DNA of 14,399 nucleotides. Source: Entophlyctis helioformis (lineage: Eukaryota > Chytridiomycota > Chytridiomycetes > Chytridiales > Chytriomycetaceae). The stretch spans positions 1 through 14,399 of the forward strand of contig JAHLKH010000403.1 in assembly GCA_025526915.1 (NCBI GenBank), written 5' to 3'. Below the pieces are notes generated by a model, which was not told the DNA's origin, made no database searches, and saw nothing but the letters and a program-made list of their open reading frames with translations. Position numbers and translations under genes: made by a program. Below are positions 1 to 7,982 of the stretch, piece by piece. Every line of letters starts with the position of its first letter. Within the stretch, counting starts at the first letter, position 1.

Positions 1-1098
1 CGCGACAAGGGTGTTGCAAGGCACAAGACGACTCATGGAAATGAGCGCGATTCACATCGTTCTCCGGCTGGGGGCAGAATGGGCATGGCGCGCGAGGTCC
101 CAATGGCTGCAGACGAGGCATTATCGTTCAGCCGCACAACGACAGATGTCGTAACCATGCCAGACCCAAATGGGCATTCGGACGCCTCGACGCAACCTGC
201 AGCCTTGGCCGATGCATATGCCAAGGCACCATCGCCCAGGACCGATGCCGGCTCGCACCCGATGTCTTCCTTGTCCCGCAAGTCCCACCTTGCACGCTCC
301 GCCGCGTCGCTCATGACGATTCGCGTTCCACCGTCACGACCCGCACCGCCACCCCAGTGCAGCTCATGAGGCAGTCCAACGGCGGAGATGTCGTCTCTGC
401 ATTCCATGGCAATGATGACTCTGGAGCTGGCGGTCTGGCAAGCTACAGCGAGACCAATCTGCGAGACCGTGGAAATGCTGCTTCGTCGACCCTTGGGCTG
501 GACAAGTCTTCCGCTGAAGATATGGCCTCGTGCTTGATTTCCAAGATTGGTATGCTGTGCACCGCATGGCAAACAATGCGCAGTGCCGATCGCATCATGA
601 ACTAATACCTGGCTCTCTTGCTGTGCAAATGGCGCGTGAACGGATTGTCACTTGATGATGGTCCGGCTCGTCAGAGATGCCGACTATTGTGTCTCTTTCA
701 GACCAGTCTCTAAATGGCGGTCAAGCGAGCTTGAACGACAGCTTCAATGTGCAGCTGATATCAATGGGCGAGGAGGTACTGTAACGCGCGATCCTGGCTT
801 TGCCATCTGCGCATCTGTTTTACGTATTGCCATTGGCGTGGCTGGATCGTGCTTAACATTGCAAGTTCAGTCCATGGCCATCAGCACAGGGCATCCGCAG
901 TCCAAGCATCCGTTTTCCCAAGACTTGGCAGCATCGACCGCCCAGTCTCCGCAGACGCCACATTTCATGATTCAGAAAACACAGGTTCCTCCAATATCAG
1001 GGTCAGGGTCTGGATCTGGGCCGGCGCAGCCGACCAGACACGCTCCAAATTCGGTTCGGGTCCAAATCTGAGCCCATGGCCGCAAGAACTCTGCCTTG
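1..1098 (+). other. Low-complexity reading-frame fragments, no confident gene
   Basis: I cannot assign a gene here. Plus-strand open stretches at about 79-369, 357-605 and 652-1071 encode Ser/Thr/Pro/Ala/Gln-rich, disordered-looking peptides (for example PPISGSGSGSGPAQPTR near 990-1040). Composition matches the disordered N-terminal part of the FAM13-like gene that follows. The 652-1071 stretch is in the same frame as the 1099 open frame and is separated from it by one TGA at 1069-1071. It may be the 5' part of that gene, with unrecognised introns or frame breaks. A 179-codon minus-strand open frame across 33-572 has no recognisable protein character and looks like a GC-rich shadow. Confidence 0.35.
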
Positions 1099-3138
1099 AT
1101 GACGCCCATTTCACCTATTGCCCTCACGCCCATGTCAGCCACGGCCATATCGCCGCTGTCGTCAGGACGATCAAACGTCCCCAATTCACCTATTGAGACA
1201 GGACTGCACGGCATTGGAGGGTCTCCAGCAACTGCAGTCACATCCATACAACGAGGCCGATCCGTCCGCGAGGCCCGGCGCGAGAAGATGCGTGACACGG
1301 TCCGGTTTTGGGTCCACGAGAGACAACGTTCCGGTGCTTTTACAGCTGGAGCTGATCACGACGTTGTGGAGGAATCAGCGGGAAACACCGCAGGATCGTC
1401 ACCGACAGCCGCTTCTTTGGCTGGCCATTCACACAGCACCCAACAGCAGCAGCAGCAGCAACAGCAGCAGCCAGACAACTCGCATGCTCCTTCTCCAAAA
1501 GTTTCGCTGGGGAACTTGCAACTGGCCAAGGACAAAGACGCTTGCAAACTCTGCTGCATCGTCCACGAACGCATCGCTTTCGCCGTCACAGGAACAGCCC
1601 CAGCCACTGCAGCTGCTGCCGCCAACATCGCGGGACGCCACGCTCCATCAACCTCGATGGACAGCCGCTGTCAAAGGAAGACATCAAGCGGATCAAGGAA
1701 GGTACAAGACACTGCAGGAACGCATTCATCGGGCGCGGGCGTCTGGTTCGAATGATGCCGACAGCAAGCGCGAGCACCAGCGATACCGAAGCTGAAGGAG
1801 ATCATTCGAGGTAAGGCATGCCGGCCATTTGCAGTGCGCGAGGGCTCTGCGGCTCATTCATTCGTTTGGCTGATCACCTGTCCCGGGCATGGGTGTTGTT
1901 GGCCAGATTTGCAAAAGCGGCAGCTGGCTTCTGACGGAAGCGGGTCCGCATTGTCAGGAGGCAACCTGCACAGCACCAGCCCCTCAACCCCAGTCGACGT
2001 AACAAGCCCCGATCTCATTCAATCGCCCAAAACGCCAACTGCATCGACCGCGCCACCTGTGGAGCACAGCAAGCTGGTCCAGCACAGCAAGCATTCGATC
2101 GTCTTGCACAATTGGCGACGTGATGCAGGACGGCCTGCCGAGGTCGAGCACATGACAGCCCAGCAAGTCAAGCAAGAAAAGTCGGCCGTCAAGGCTGAGC
2201 TGGCGCAACTCAAGTCCTGTACATCAATACTAAACTAGTCGCTGGAAAGGGAAATGCAAGTGCACGTTTGAGCGGGAACAAGGCAGGATCATCTGAAGTA
2301 TGTTGGAGTGCTGACCTCTTGGCTGGCATCACCGCGTGTGTTCTACATGCATAGATTACGGCGGAAGAAAAGATTGTCATGAAAATGCTGTTTAGCTGGT
2401 ACTGCGAGCTCAAGAACAGATACGAGGGCTTGGTGAGTCGCGTGTTTATCATGCCCGTGAGCCACATGGTCGATACTGACTGTCGACATCGATCCTCTCC
2501 TGGACATCAGGCGCAAATCGCATCACCGACTGCGACTACATCAGTGCAGAATGGGGTTCTTCCTGAGACGGTGCCGGCAGGCTCAGTTTCTGTTGCAATG
2601 CCCGACTCGGCGAAGCTCGAGTTTGACGATGCCAGGCAAGATATGATGCCACACATTCATCCATCCATCCATCCATCCATCCATCCATCCATCCATCCAT
2701 CCATCCATCCATCCATCCATCCATCCATCCATCCATCCATCCATCCATCCATCCATCCATCCATCCATCCATCCATCCATCCATCCATCCATGCGCCGTC
2801 ACTGCTCAGAGACTGACACGCGAGTTTGCAACTGGTGGCGCAGATACAAGAGTATGCGGCACGAGAAGAAACGGTTGCAGGTCCAGCTTCACGACTATCA
2901 GACGAGGTTCCTCAAGCAGAATGGCCGTGCTGCCCTTACCAACGAGGACTGGGCTCCAGTAAAGGCAGACTACAAGCACTACAAGGTATGAGTGGAGAAT
3001 GCAAGCCATGTGATGAAGCCGGATACGAGACCTTGGTGACGGGCATCTAACTGGCATGGACCGTGTTGGCATGGGCAACAGGCGCTTCGCAATGATCTGG
3101 AGGAGCTTGAACGCAACCGTCCGCCCAAAGCATCGTGA
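1099..3138 (+). CDS. FAM13-like coiled-coil protein, frame-disrupted (5' end uncertain)
   Basis: The family is recognised from three helical segments seen in human FAM13A, from my memory of that family. Segment 1 is [12 protein letters not shown] followed in another frame by [15 protein letters not shown] and then KLKEIIR (about 1655-1810). Segment 2 is [20 protein letters not shown] (about 2150-2211), then TFEREQGR (2264-2287), then [20 protein letters not shown] (2355-2414). Segment 3 is [23 protein letters not shown] ending 2985, then [18 protein letters not shown] and stop in 3082-3138. Supported introns are 1811-1906, 2433-2510 and 2986-3081. A Ser/Pro/Gln-rich region with Q10 precedes segment 1. 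The frame changes without a plausible intron near 1690 and 1788, probably near 2214, and across the CATC array. Each of the first three would be closed by one missing base, so this is either a decaying gene or a locally error-prone assembly. The molecular function of FAM13 proteins without RhoGAP is poorly known. Confidence 0.6.
1441..1470 (+). repeat. CAG/CAA run encoding Q10
   Basis: Ten consecutive Gln codons (CAA and CAG mixed) lie in the Ser/Thr/Pro-rich N-terminal part of the FAM13-like frame. The interrupted CAA/CAG pattern suggests a tolerated coding polyglutamine rather than a pure microsatellite. Confidence 0.8.
2658..2792 (+). repeat. (CATC)33 tetranucleotide microsatellite
   Basis: Thirty-three uninterrupted CATC units plus CAT run from 2658 to 2792. 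All three plus frames are open through it; the frame coming from exon 2511 reads as HPSI repeated. The coding frame entering the array (starting at 2511) differs from the frame that gives the third FAM13 helix after it, so either the array lies in an unrecognised intron or its length sets the frame. A 16-bp ATCC run also occurs in a LAMTOR4 intron (7366-7381). Confidence 0.95.
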
Positions 3139-3194
3139 ACTGGCTGGACGCGAGACGTAGGAGACCCGGCTGCATGTCGCTGGCTCGGCTACTG

Positions 3195-3200
3195 AATAAA
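3195..3200 (+). other. Putative poly(A) signal AATAAA
   Basis: AATAAA lies 57 nt after the stop of the FAM13-like gene, inside the 176-bp convergent spacer with the GH16 gene. Position and strand fit a 3'-end signal for the plus-strand gene. A hexamer can occur by chance. Confidence 0.45.
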
Positions 3201-3314
3201 CTTGCGACGCTGTACAAACGCTAAACTTGCGGTAGCCACCTTCAATAACGGCCAAGGATTCATTGCAGCGGATGTGCACCAATCCTGTGCAGCGTGCCAA
3301 GGACGCCACCAGAC

Positions 3315-4441
3315 TTAGAGGACAAACACTGCGCCAACAAGCGAAATCAATGCTGTTGCAATCTGCTGGATGTAGTCGATGATGATACTGGCTCCGGCAT
3401 TCCTGTTGGACGTGGCCACATCGGCGCTGCTTGGCGTCTCGGCTGTCGGCCCAGACCCATCTGCTGCCCATCGCCGGACTGGATTGTCGGCATTGTCGTA
3501 GCACTGGATCTCCACCCATTCAAACAGCGCCGTTATCTTGTTGCGAGACCCCCAGTTGATTGCGCCCCCTGCCCACGAGGACGATGGACCAACGCCGCCG
3601 TCCCAGATGGAGATCTGGACGCGCGACGGTGTTTCGGGATACCACGCGGCGCCTTGTGGAAGGTTGGCGGGGTTTGCGGCAACAGATTCGTTCTTGAGCA
3701 GGCTGCGGTACAGCACGCCGTCGATGCCAAAGTCGATGCGGTCCGAGCGCCAGTCGATGGTGAAGTCGTGCACCTCGTCGGCCGTCACCGTGCCATTGAT
3801 TGGGCCGCCATGCGAATTCTGCAATGCCATCCCACACGTGTAAGCCGACGGGCGAGAGTCCAATGGCAAGTTTGAACCACAGGGCAGTGCCGCTCGATGG
3901 AGCAACTCACGCGCTCATAGTCCAACGCCTTTGCAGTGAAGACGTTGGTCTCTGGCCTTGTTGGGTCCCGCCCGACGATCTCCCAATCAATTTCGTCTTG
4001 GATGACCTCGCCGCTTGCAAGGGTGGACTGCGTGTCGGACCAAGTTATGAGCGTCGTGACGGCTCCAGGGTCGATGGCCGCCTTGAAGCGGCCCGTTATC
4101 TTGCCATAGAGCATGTACCGCGTCGTGCTCATGCGAGTGCCAAGGCCGATTGTGCCATTTTCCGACCTGGAGGCAACGAGATTTAAATTCGCTGCTTTGG
4201 CCGCAGTGGTCTCGATCGAGCCGTAGTCGAGCGTGAAGTCGTAGGCGGCCCTGTCGACAACAAACCGGCGCGATTCAGCGGCCGCCAAGTCGAAAGTGCG
4301 CGATGCATCGCCTGGATAGATGCGCTGGGAGACGCAGTCGCCCGTGCGGAAGTTGAGCGGCAGCCGCGTCCTTGGCTGTCCAAAGACCGCCAGAGCGAGG
4401 AGAGTAACAAGCACCGGCGCCACACTCAGCAGGATCAGCAT
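3315..4441 (-). CDS. GH16 Crh-type cell-wall transglycosylase, GPI-type
   Basis: Two exons, 4441-3911 and 3818-3315, with a 92-nt intron (GTGAGT...GCAG, phase 0), encode 344 residues. Residues 1-21 are a hydrophobic signal sequence (MLILLSVAPVLVTLLALAVF). Residues 105-160 carry the GH16 core: STTRYMLYGKITGRFK, then ITWSD, then QDEIDWEIVGRD, where E150 and E154 of E-I-D-W-E are the expected nucleophile and acid/base. The second half has FTIDWRSDRIDFGIDGVLYR and VQISIWDGG, typical of the Crh1/Crr1/Utr2 fold. The C-terminus (SIIIDYIQQIATALISLVGA and the last residues) is a hydrophobic tail fitting a GPI signal, and there are at least three N-glycosylation sequons. Crh enzymes link chitin to beta-1,6/1,3-glucan in the wall; that role is inferred from the family. 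The start at 4441 is the first in-frame ATG; an out-of-frame ATG lies upstream at 4496. Confidence 0.88.
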
Positions 4442-4488
4442 CAGTGTGTATTGTTGACCAGATCGAAAGCGGTCTTGTCGATGTTGAG

Positions 4489-4705
4489 AATGCCATCCAG
4501 TCACGTGTCTTCACGTGTGTCATCACGTGATCCGCATTCCATCTGGCCATGTCCCGCACGGCACTGCTGGACAGGGGATCCTTCCGATCGACAGGGCAGG
4601 CCACGTTCCAATCGAGGTAGATGAGGCGGCATGCTCGCAGATGTGTTCCGTCCACTGGTCGTCCATACCAGCTGCTGATTCGCTGGACTCGCTGGTTTGC
4701 CAGCC
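4489..4705 (+). promoter_or_regulatory. LETM1 upstream module with three TCACGTG boxes
   Basis: This is most of the 264-bp divergent intergenic region between the GH16 gene (ATG 4441, minus) and LETM1 (ATG 4706, plus). It has TCACGTG at 4501, 4511 and 4523, the last within the palindrome ATCACGTGAT. It is colinear with 7780-7982 upstream of the Abi gene: ATGCCATCCAGTCACGTG, TTCCATCTGG, CCGATCGAC, GGCATGCYCGCAGATGTG, CGTCCRCTGG, GCTGCTGA and CGCTGG occur in the same order in both, ending at ATGTC. CACGTG is the core bound by bHLH factors such as Cbf1/Pho4 in fungi. The promoter role is inferred from position; no TATA box is evident. Confidence 0.6.
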
Positions 4706-6234
4706 ATGTCGAGATCTTCCGCGTCAACAGCAGTCGCTGGCCTCTCGAGGCTGGCAAGAGAGGCTGCTGCTGCACGACAGGCCGTAGCCAACACACATGC
4801 CTGGCGAGCGCCAGCGCAAGCGACTGCGGTCGGCTTCTTTGCTAAAGCACGGCAGTCTGGCCTGATGGGAACTGGCCAGCTGCCAGCAGTGTCGCCGTCG
4901 CTCTTGTCGTTTCTGGCGGCACGGACCATGAGCAGGACCAGCACCAGTAGCAGCAGCAGCAGCAGCAGCAGCAGCACCAGCAACCGGCCCAGCGATGCAA
5001 CCGTCACTCCAAACCCCCCTACAAGCGTCCCAGCCGCCCCAGCCGCTCCAGCCGCCCCAGCCACGCCGACTGCACAGGGAGCGTTCACTGCAGCTGCGCT
5101 TCAAGACAAAATCAGGTCGACCATTGCCAAAGTCTCCAGCGCGCTGTCGCACTACCGCCGCGGAGCGTGGCTTCTTGTTGAGCAAGCGCGAGAAGCCAAG
5201 GAGGTGCTTCACAGGCAGCGCAAGCTTGGCATCGCACCCACACGTCGCGAAGCAGTCTTGGTACGTCTTTGCCCACAAAGATGGTGTTGGCCTGTTTAGG
5301 GCAGTTGCGCGCAGACACAGATACACCAAGCAAGGCCCCCCGAAACCATCTCAAGTGTATTCACCCATGCACACGATATGCTGCTTCGACAGGTCAAGGT
5401 TAGCCGCGACGACTTTCGGAAGGTCATTCCGTTTTTTGTCATTCTCCTGATCGTTCCAGAGACACTCCCGTTTCTGATCCTGAGTGGTGCCAATATTATC
5501 CCCAGCACATGCATTCTGCCTGATCAACTGGTGAGAAGGCTCTGCATGAACTGCGATCTGGCTGGCCGTGCTGGGCTAACAATACCAATTGCTGTTTGAT
5601 GGGCAGACTGCAAAGAGAGTCAAGCTGAACAAGACGCGGCACTCGATGACGCTCGCCACGACTGAAAGCATTCAACGCGGCCAAGTGGTATGCAGCACCA
5701 TTGGCGTCAATGGGCAGAGCCGCGTGGTAAACGACTGACAAAAACACGAATCTCCAGTTCAGCATAGACAGCCTGCGGTCGACAGAAACGGTCCGCCACC
5801 TGGCAGCGTATCAGCCACAATACTTTCAGCTGCATAGCATGTCTCGCGCACAGCTGCGCCAGTTCAGCCGATTTATGGGCTTTTCGTCATGGCAGCCGAC
5901 ATTCATGCTGCGGTCGAGGCTCGCACGGCACTTTGCGTTTGTGCGGTCAGACGATGCAATGCTCTCTGTGGCGCCTGGTCTCGCTGAGTTGAGCCTGGAA
6001 GAGCTGCAGGAAGCATGCGAAAACCGCGGCATGTCGTGCGTCAATCTCGACAGAGACGCACTCGCGGCCAATCTGCAAGCATGGCTTGATCTGCACACGA
6101 CAACAGACCCGCCCATTCCAGAAGGTCTGATGATGCTTTGGACGATGGTGCACGGCAAGGCAGCCGCGGCCACCGAGCCGTTGGCAACAGCATCAGACGC
6201 GCCGCTTCCGTCTCCGACTTCAACTCCTGCATAG
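4706..6234 (+). CDS. LETM1: LETM1-family mitochondrial inner-membrane protein
   Basis: Four exons, 4706-5260, 5393-5530, 5607-5687 and 5758-6234, all introns phase 0, give 416 residues. Residues 1 to about 55 are Arg/Ser/Ala-rich with almost no acids, a mitochondrial presequence; a Ser10 run and Ala/Pro linker follow. The LETM1 domain starts near residue 140: HYRRGAWLLVEQAREAKEVL, then TRRE joined in frame to VKVSRDDFRKVIPF, the membrane segment at about 196-216 with the conserved prolines (IVPETLPF), and NIIPS. It continues through MSRAQLRQFSRFMGF, LSLEELQEACENRGM and LQAWLDLH. The TRRE-to-IPF spacing equals that of human LETM1, which fixes intron 1. Known members (LETM1, yeast Mdm38) act in K+/H+ or Ca2+/H+ homeostasis and translocon or ribosome contact. 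The protein stops soon after the domain, without the long C-terminal coiled coil of animal LETM1. Confidence 0.9.
4946..4975 (+). repeat. AGC run encoding Ser10
   Basis: Ten consecutive Ser codons (AGT followed by nine AGC) lie in the linker between the presequence and the LETM1 domain. The run is in frame and does not touch the conserved domain. Confidence 0.85.
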
Positions 6235-6514
6235 CCGTCCCTCCCGACGAATCGACGCCTGTACAAGCTCTCGCAATCTGCCATCATCATCCGCCGCTGA
6301 TGCCGATGTTGCGTATGCAGTTGCCTCTATTGTGACTCTTGACACGCTTGCCATAAAACACTGTTTGCATTCATGAAGCATCGCCAGATCCGCTCAACGG
6401 CACGCCACTGCCGCCATGCATGCCCCCTCCATCCACGCGGCAGCCACGATGCCGCACAACCGTTGCTTGTCTCCAGTTTGCAACGGGCACCACCACCGCG
6501 AGCCCTTGTTGCTA
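6235..6514. other. Convergent 3' intergenic spacer LETM1/PFD1
   Basis: These 280 bp between the two stop codons contain no credible gene. An A-rich stretch, CCATAAAACA, near 6350-6359 could serve LETM1 3'-end formation, but no perfect AATAAA is seen on either strand. Confidence 0.5.
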
Positions 6515-7104
6515 CTACTGGCCCAAGACCTTCTTGAGGAGCGAGTCGAAGCTCTTTTCGGCGTCCTTGAGCTCGCGATCCAGCTTGGTCTCTGCCCGCT
6601 TGAGAGCCACCAGATCCTTGTCGGCAGCAGTTGCTCTTGTGTTGAGCTCGTCCTTGAGACCGGCAATGTCCTCCTTCAAGAACCTGTCGGATGGGCTAGG
6701 GTCAGACCGATGGACAGACAGATGGGCAGATGGACAGATGGACAGACAACGCACATCTTTCCGACTGAGCGGTAGGCAGAGACGTCGGCGGGCAGAGCGT
6801 TTAGCTCCTTTGCAGTCAGCTCGCTCAGCCGCTTCTCACGGTCACGGCCCTGCAGCTGGGCACGCACGACGGCGAGCTGCTTGCTGGACTCTGAGATCTT
6901 GGACTGGTACTCGAAGGCGTACTGAGGCGGGCGGTCCAGTCCAGGCCAGTCCAGACCAGACCAGTCCAGGGTTGGTTGGTTGCGTGTGCGTGTGTGTGCG
7001 TGTGTGTGTGTTAGTGGGTGTGTCTGTGCACAGGCCTGAGGAGCAGGCGGCACAGGCGGCACAGGCGGCGGCACCTTCTCAAACACTTCGCGGGGAATGG
7101 ACAT
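6515..7104 (-). CDS. PFD1: Prefoldin subunit 1
   Basis: Three exons, 7104-7075, 6921-6755 and 6683-6515, encode 121 residues, against 122 for human PFDN1. The N-terminal helix runs MSIPREVFEK, YAFEYQSKISESSKQLAV and on to LQGRDREKRLSELTAKEL. The beta hairpin contains LPADVSAYRSVGKMFL, matching the conserved Y-x-x-V-G-(K/R)-M-F of subunit 1. The second helix ends KDAEKSFDSLLKKVLGQ. The short intron (6754-6684) splits the Met of GKM in phase 2, which fixes the splice exactly. The first intron donor (GTGCCG at 7074) is weak; two further GTG codons in frame just downstream could serve, adding only Val/Pro residues. Prefoldin is the cytosolic hexameric co-chaperone handing nascent actin and tubulin to CCT. 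Both introns are filled with short tandem repeats. The gene is divergent from the LAMTOR4-like gene. Confidence 0.88.
6710..6748 (-). repeat. GGACAGAT-type short repeat in PFD1 intron
   Basis: Imperfect 8- to 9-nt units (TGGACAGA, TGGGCAGA) fill about half of the 71-nt second PFD1 intron, between its donor and the polypyrimidine/CAG acceptor (read on the minus strand as TCTGTCCA units). Confidence 0.75.
6934..7070 (-). repeat. Compound simple repeats filling PFD1 intron 1
   Basis: Three blocks lie head to tail in one intron: CCAGTCCAG-type units at 6934-6970, a GT/GC-rich dinucleotide run at 6980-7011, and three near-perfect CAGGCGGCA units at 7044-7070. On the gene's own strand these give a pyrimidine-rich, CA-repeat intron. 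Confidence 0.8.
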
Positions 7105-7201
7105 GGCGGTTTGGCCGGCAACTCACACTTGCCCTGCAACCACAGGCCGCAACCAGAGGCCACAACCACAGGCCACAACCGCAAAGGCCCGCATCAAGCA
7201 C
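7105..7201. promoter_or_regulatory. 97-bp divergent promoter PFD1/LAMTOR4
   Basis: Only 97 bp separate the two start codons. The region contains an imperfect repeat built from ACCACAGGCC, ACCAGAGGCC and ACCACAGGCC at about 7138-7175, and no obvious TATA box. A shared bidirectional promoter is inferred from the geometry alone. Confidence 0.5.
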
Positions 7202-7669
7202 ATGCCGCTGTCAGAGTGGACGGCCGCGCCGCTGGTTGACGGGCAGGTCGGGCTCCTGCTGCTGGATGCGGCCGACGGCTCGCTGCTTGCGGTGAGCGCA
7301 CGCTGCCCCATGTTGGCCGCTGCCCCATGCTGGCTGGCTGGCCCATCCTGCCGTGCTGACCATCGATCCATCCATCCATCCTGGCTGGACTCACAGGCGA
7401 CTGGCGAGGCCGGGCCACAGGCTGCGGCGATCGCGGCGGACGTCTTTGGGCTGTTTCTGGATGCCCGCCGCCTGCTGCTCAAGGCCTCGGCGGCAGCACG
7501 CTCGGATCCAGAGTCTGTCGAGCGCATCACAGGTGTGTCCTCCTATGCTGGACCGTGGCTGGATCTGAGCTGACACCGAATGCCAGTCTCGCTTGGCAGG
7601 TTCGACGTCGTCCTGTCCGGCAACAGGCAAGTCGTGGCGGCTGTGTTCAAAGCCTCTGCCGCACAATAA
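7202..7669 (+). CDS. LAMTOR4: LAMTOR4-like Ragulator subunit (roadblock fold)
   Basis: Three exons, 7202-7291, 7397-7532 and 7587-7669, give 102 residues, against 99 in human LAMTOR4. Residues 14-30 are the first beta hairpin (GQVGLLLLDAADGSLLA). Residues 31-75 form a long Ala/Leu-rich helix ending VERIT. Residues 76-102 are the C-terminal strands (VSLGRFDVVLSGNRQVVAAV), matching the human R-(L/I)-S-V-x-(F/L)-G ... V-S-G-x-R pattern. The acceptor GAATGCCAG at 7578-7586 is preferred over CAG at 7599 because only it keeps a phase-1 junction open. Ragulator anchors Rag GTPases and TORC1 on the vacuole/lysosome; the role is inferred. Small roadblock proteins are divergent, so LAMTOR5 or another family member is possible. 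The stop codon overlaps AATAAA. Confidence 0.72.
7366..7381 (+). repeat. ATCC run in LAMTOR4 intron 1
   Basis: Four ATCC units sit 15 nt before the acceptor AG of the first intron. The motif is the same as in the large array at 2658-2792. Confidence 0.75.
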
Positions 7670-7670
7670 A
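7665..7670 (+). other. AATAAA overlapping the LAMTOR4 stop codon
   Basis: The last sense codon CAA, the stop TAA and the next A together form AATAAA. If used, polyadenylation would leave a 3' UTR of only about 10 to 30 nt. The spacer to the next gene is 313 bp. Confidence 0.4.
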
Positions 7671-7779
7671 CGGCCCCATTCGCATGCCCGATCCACACTC
7701 TGCTGCACTTGATGCGCTCGCCAGACGGCCACGATCCAGCCACACAACCGCACCCTGCAGGCATCATGGCTCTGTGTTT

Positions 7780-7982
7780 GATGCCATCCAGTCACGTGCC
7801 ATTCACGTGACACTGTTTCCATCTGGTGATTTCCAACAACGACGACCGAGTCGACTCTGTCCTCCCGATCGACCTCGACAGTCACAATCCTGTAGGTGGC
7901 ATGCCCGCAGATGTGCAGCGTCCGCTGGCGGTGCATGCATGCTGCTGACTGCTAGCTACTGGCATGATACGCTGGCCTGCAG
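7780..7982 (+). promoter_or_regulatory. Abi upstream module with two TCACGTG boxes
   Basis: TCACGTG occurs at 7792 and 7803. The block is colinear with the LETM1 upstream module. ATGCCATCCAGTCACGTG is identical at 7781-7798, GGCATGCCCGCAGATGTG (7898-7915) differs by one base, and the distance from that block to GCTGCTGA (43 nt) is the same in both copies. Similarity ends at the start codon (GCAGATGTC here, AGCCATGTC there). Role as a promoter is inferred from its place just before the first Abi exon. Confidence 0.6.

Noticed and set aside
33..572. 179-codon minus-strand open frame at the left end
   Set aside because: No domain, no family resemblance and a GC-rich shadow character; plus-strand composition fits the neighbouring gene better.
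2219..2238. 20-nt GTAC...CTAG segment in the FAM13-like gene as an ultra-short intron
   Set aside because: It would restore an open frame through 2298, but the peptide it gives lacks the TFEREQGR match to FAM13, and other introns here are 54 nt or longer.
2536..2802. Minus-strand open frame of repeated MDGW
   Set aside because: It is only the antisense reading of the (CATC)33 array; all frames of such a repeat are open.
4275..4796. Minus-strand open frame covering the GH16 start as a longer alternative protein
   Set aside because: It is out of frame with the GH16 catalytic region and overlaps the intergenic module; at most it is an upstream or relic open frame.
6971..7016. GT-rich run and TTAGTGGG as telomere-like sequence
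   Set aside because: It is a simple dinucleotide repeat wholly inside a PFD1 intron, with no TTAGGG tandem.
7533..7600. CAG at 7597-7599 as the acceptor of LAMTOR4 intron 2
   Set aside because: With the GTGTGT donor in phase 1 it does not join to the TTC GAC frame; the acceptor at 7586 does and gives the conserved VSLG strand.
7391..7936. 181-codon minus-strand open frame over LAMTOR4 and the Abi upstream module
   Set aside because: It is antisense to well-supported LAMTOR4 exons and has Cys/Trp/Arg-rich random composition; its only shared part is the duplicated upstream block.
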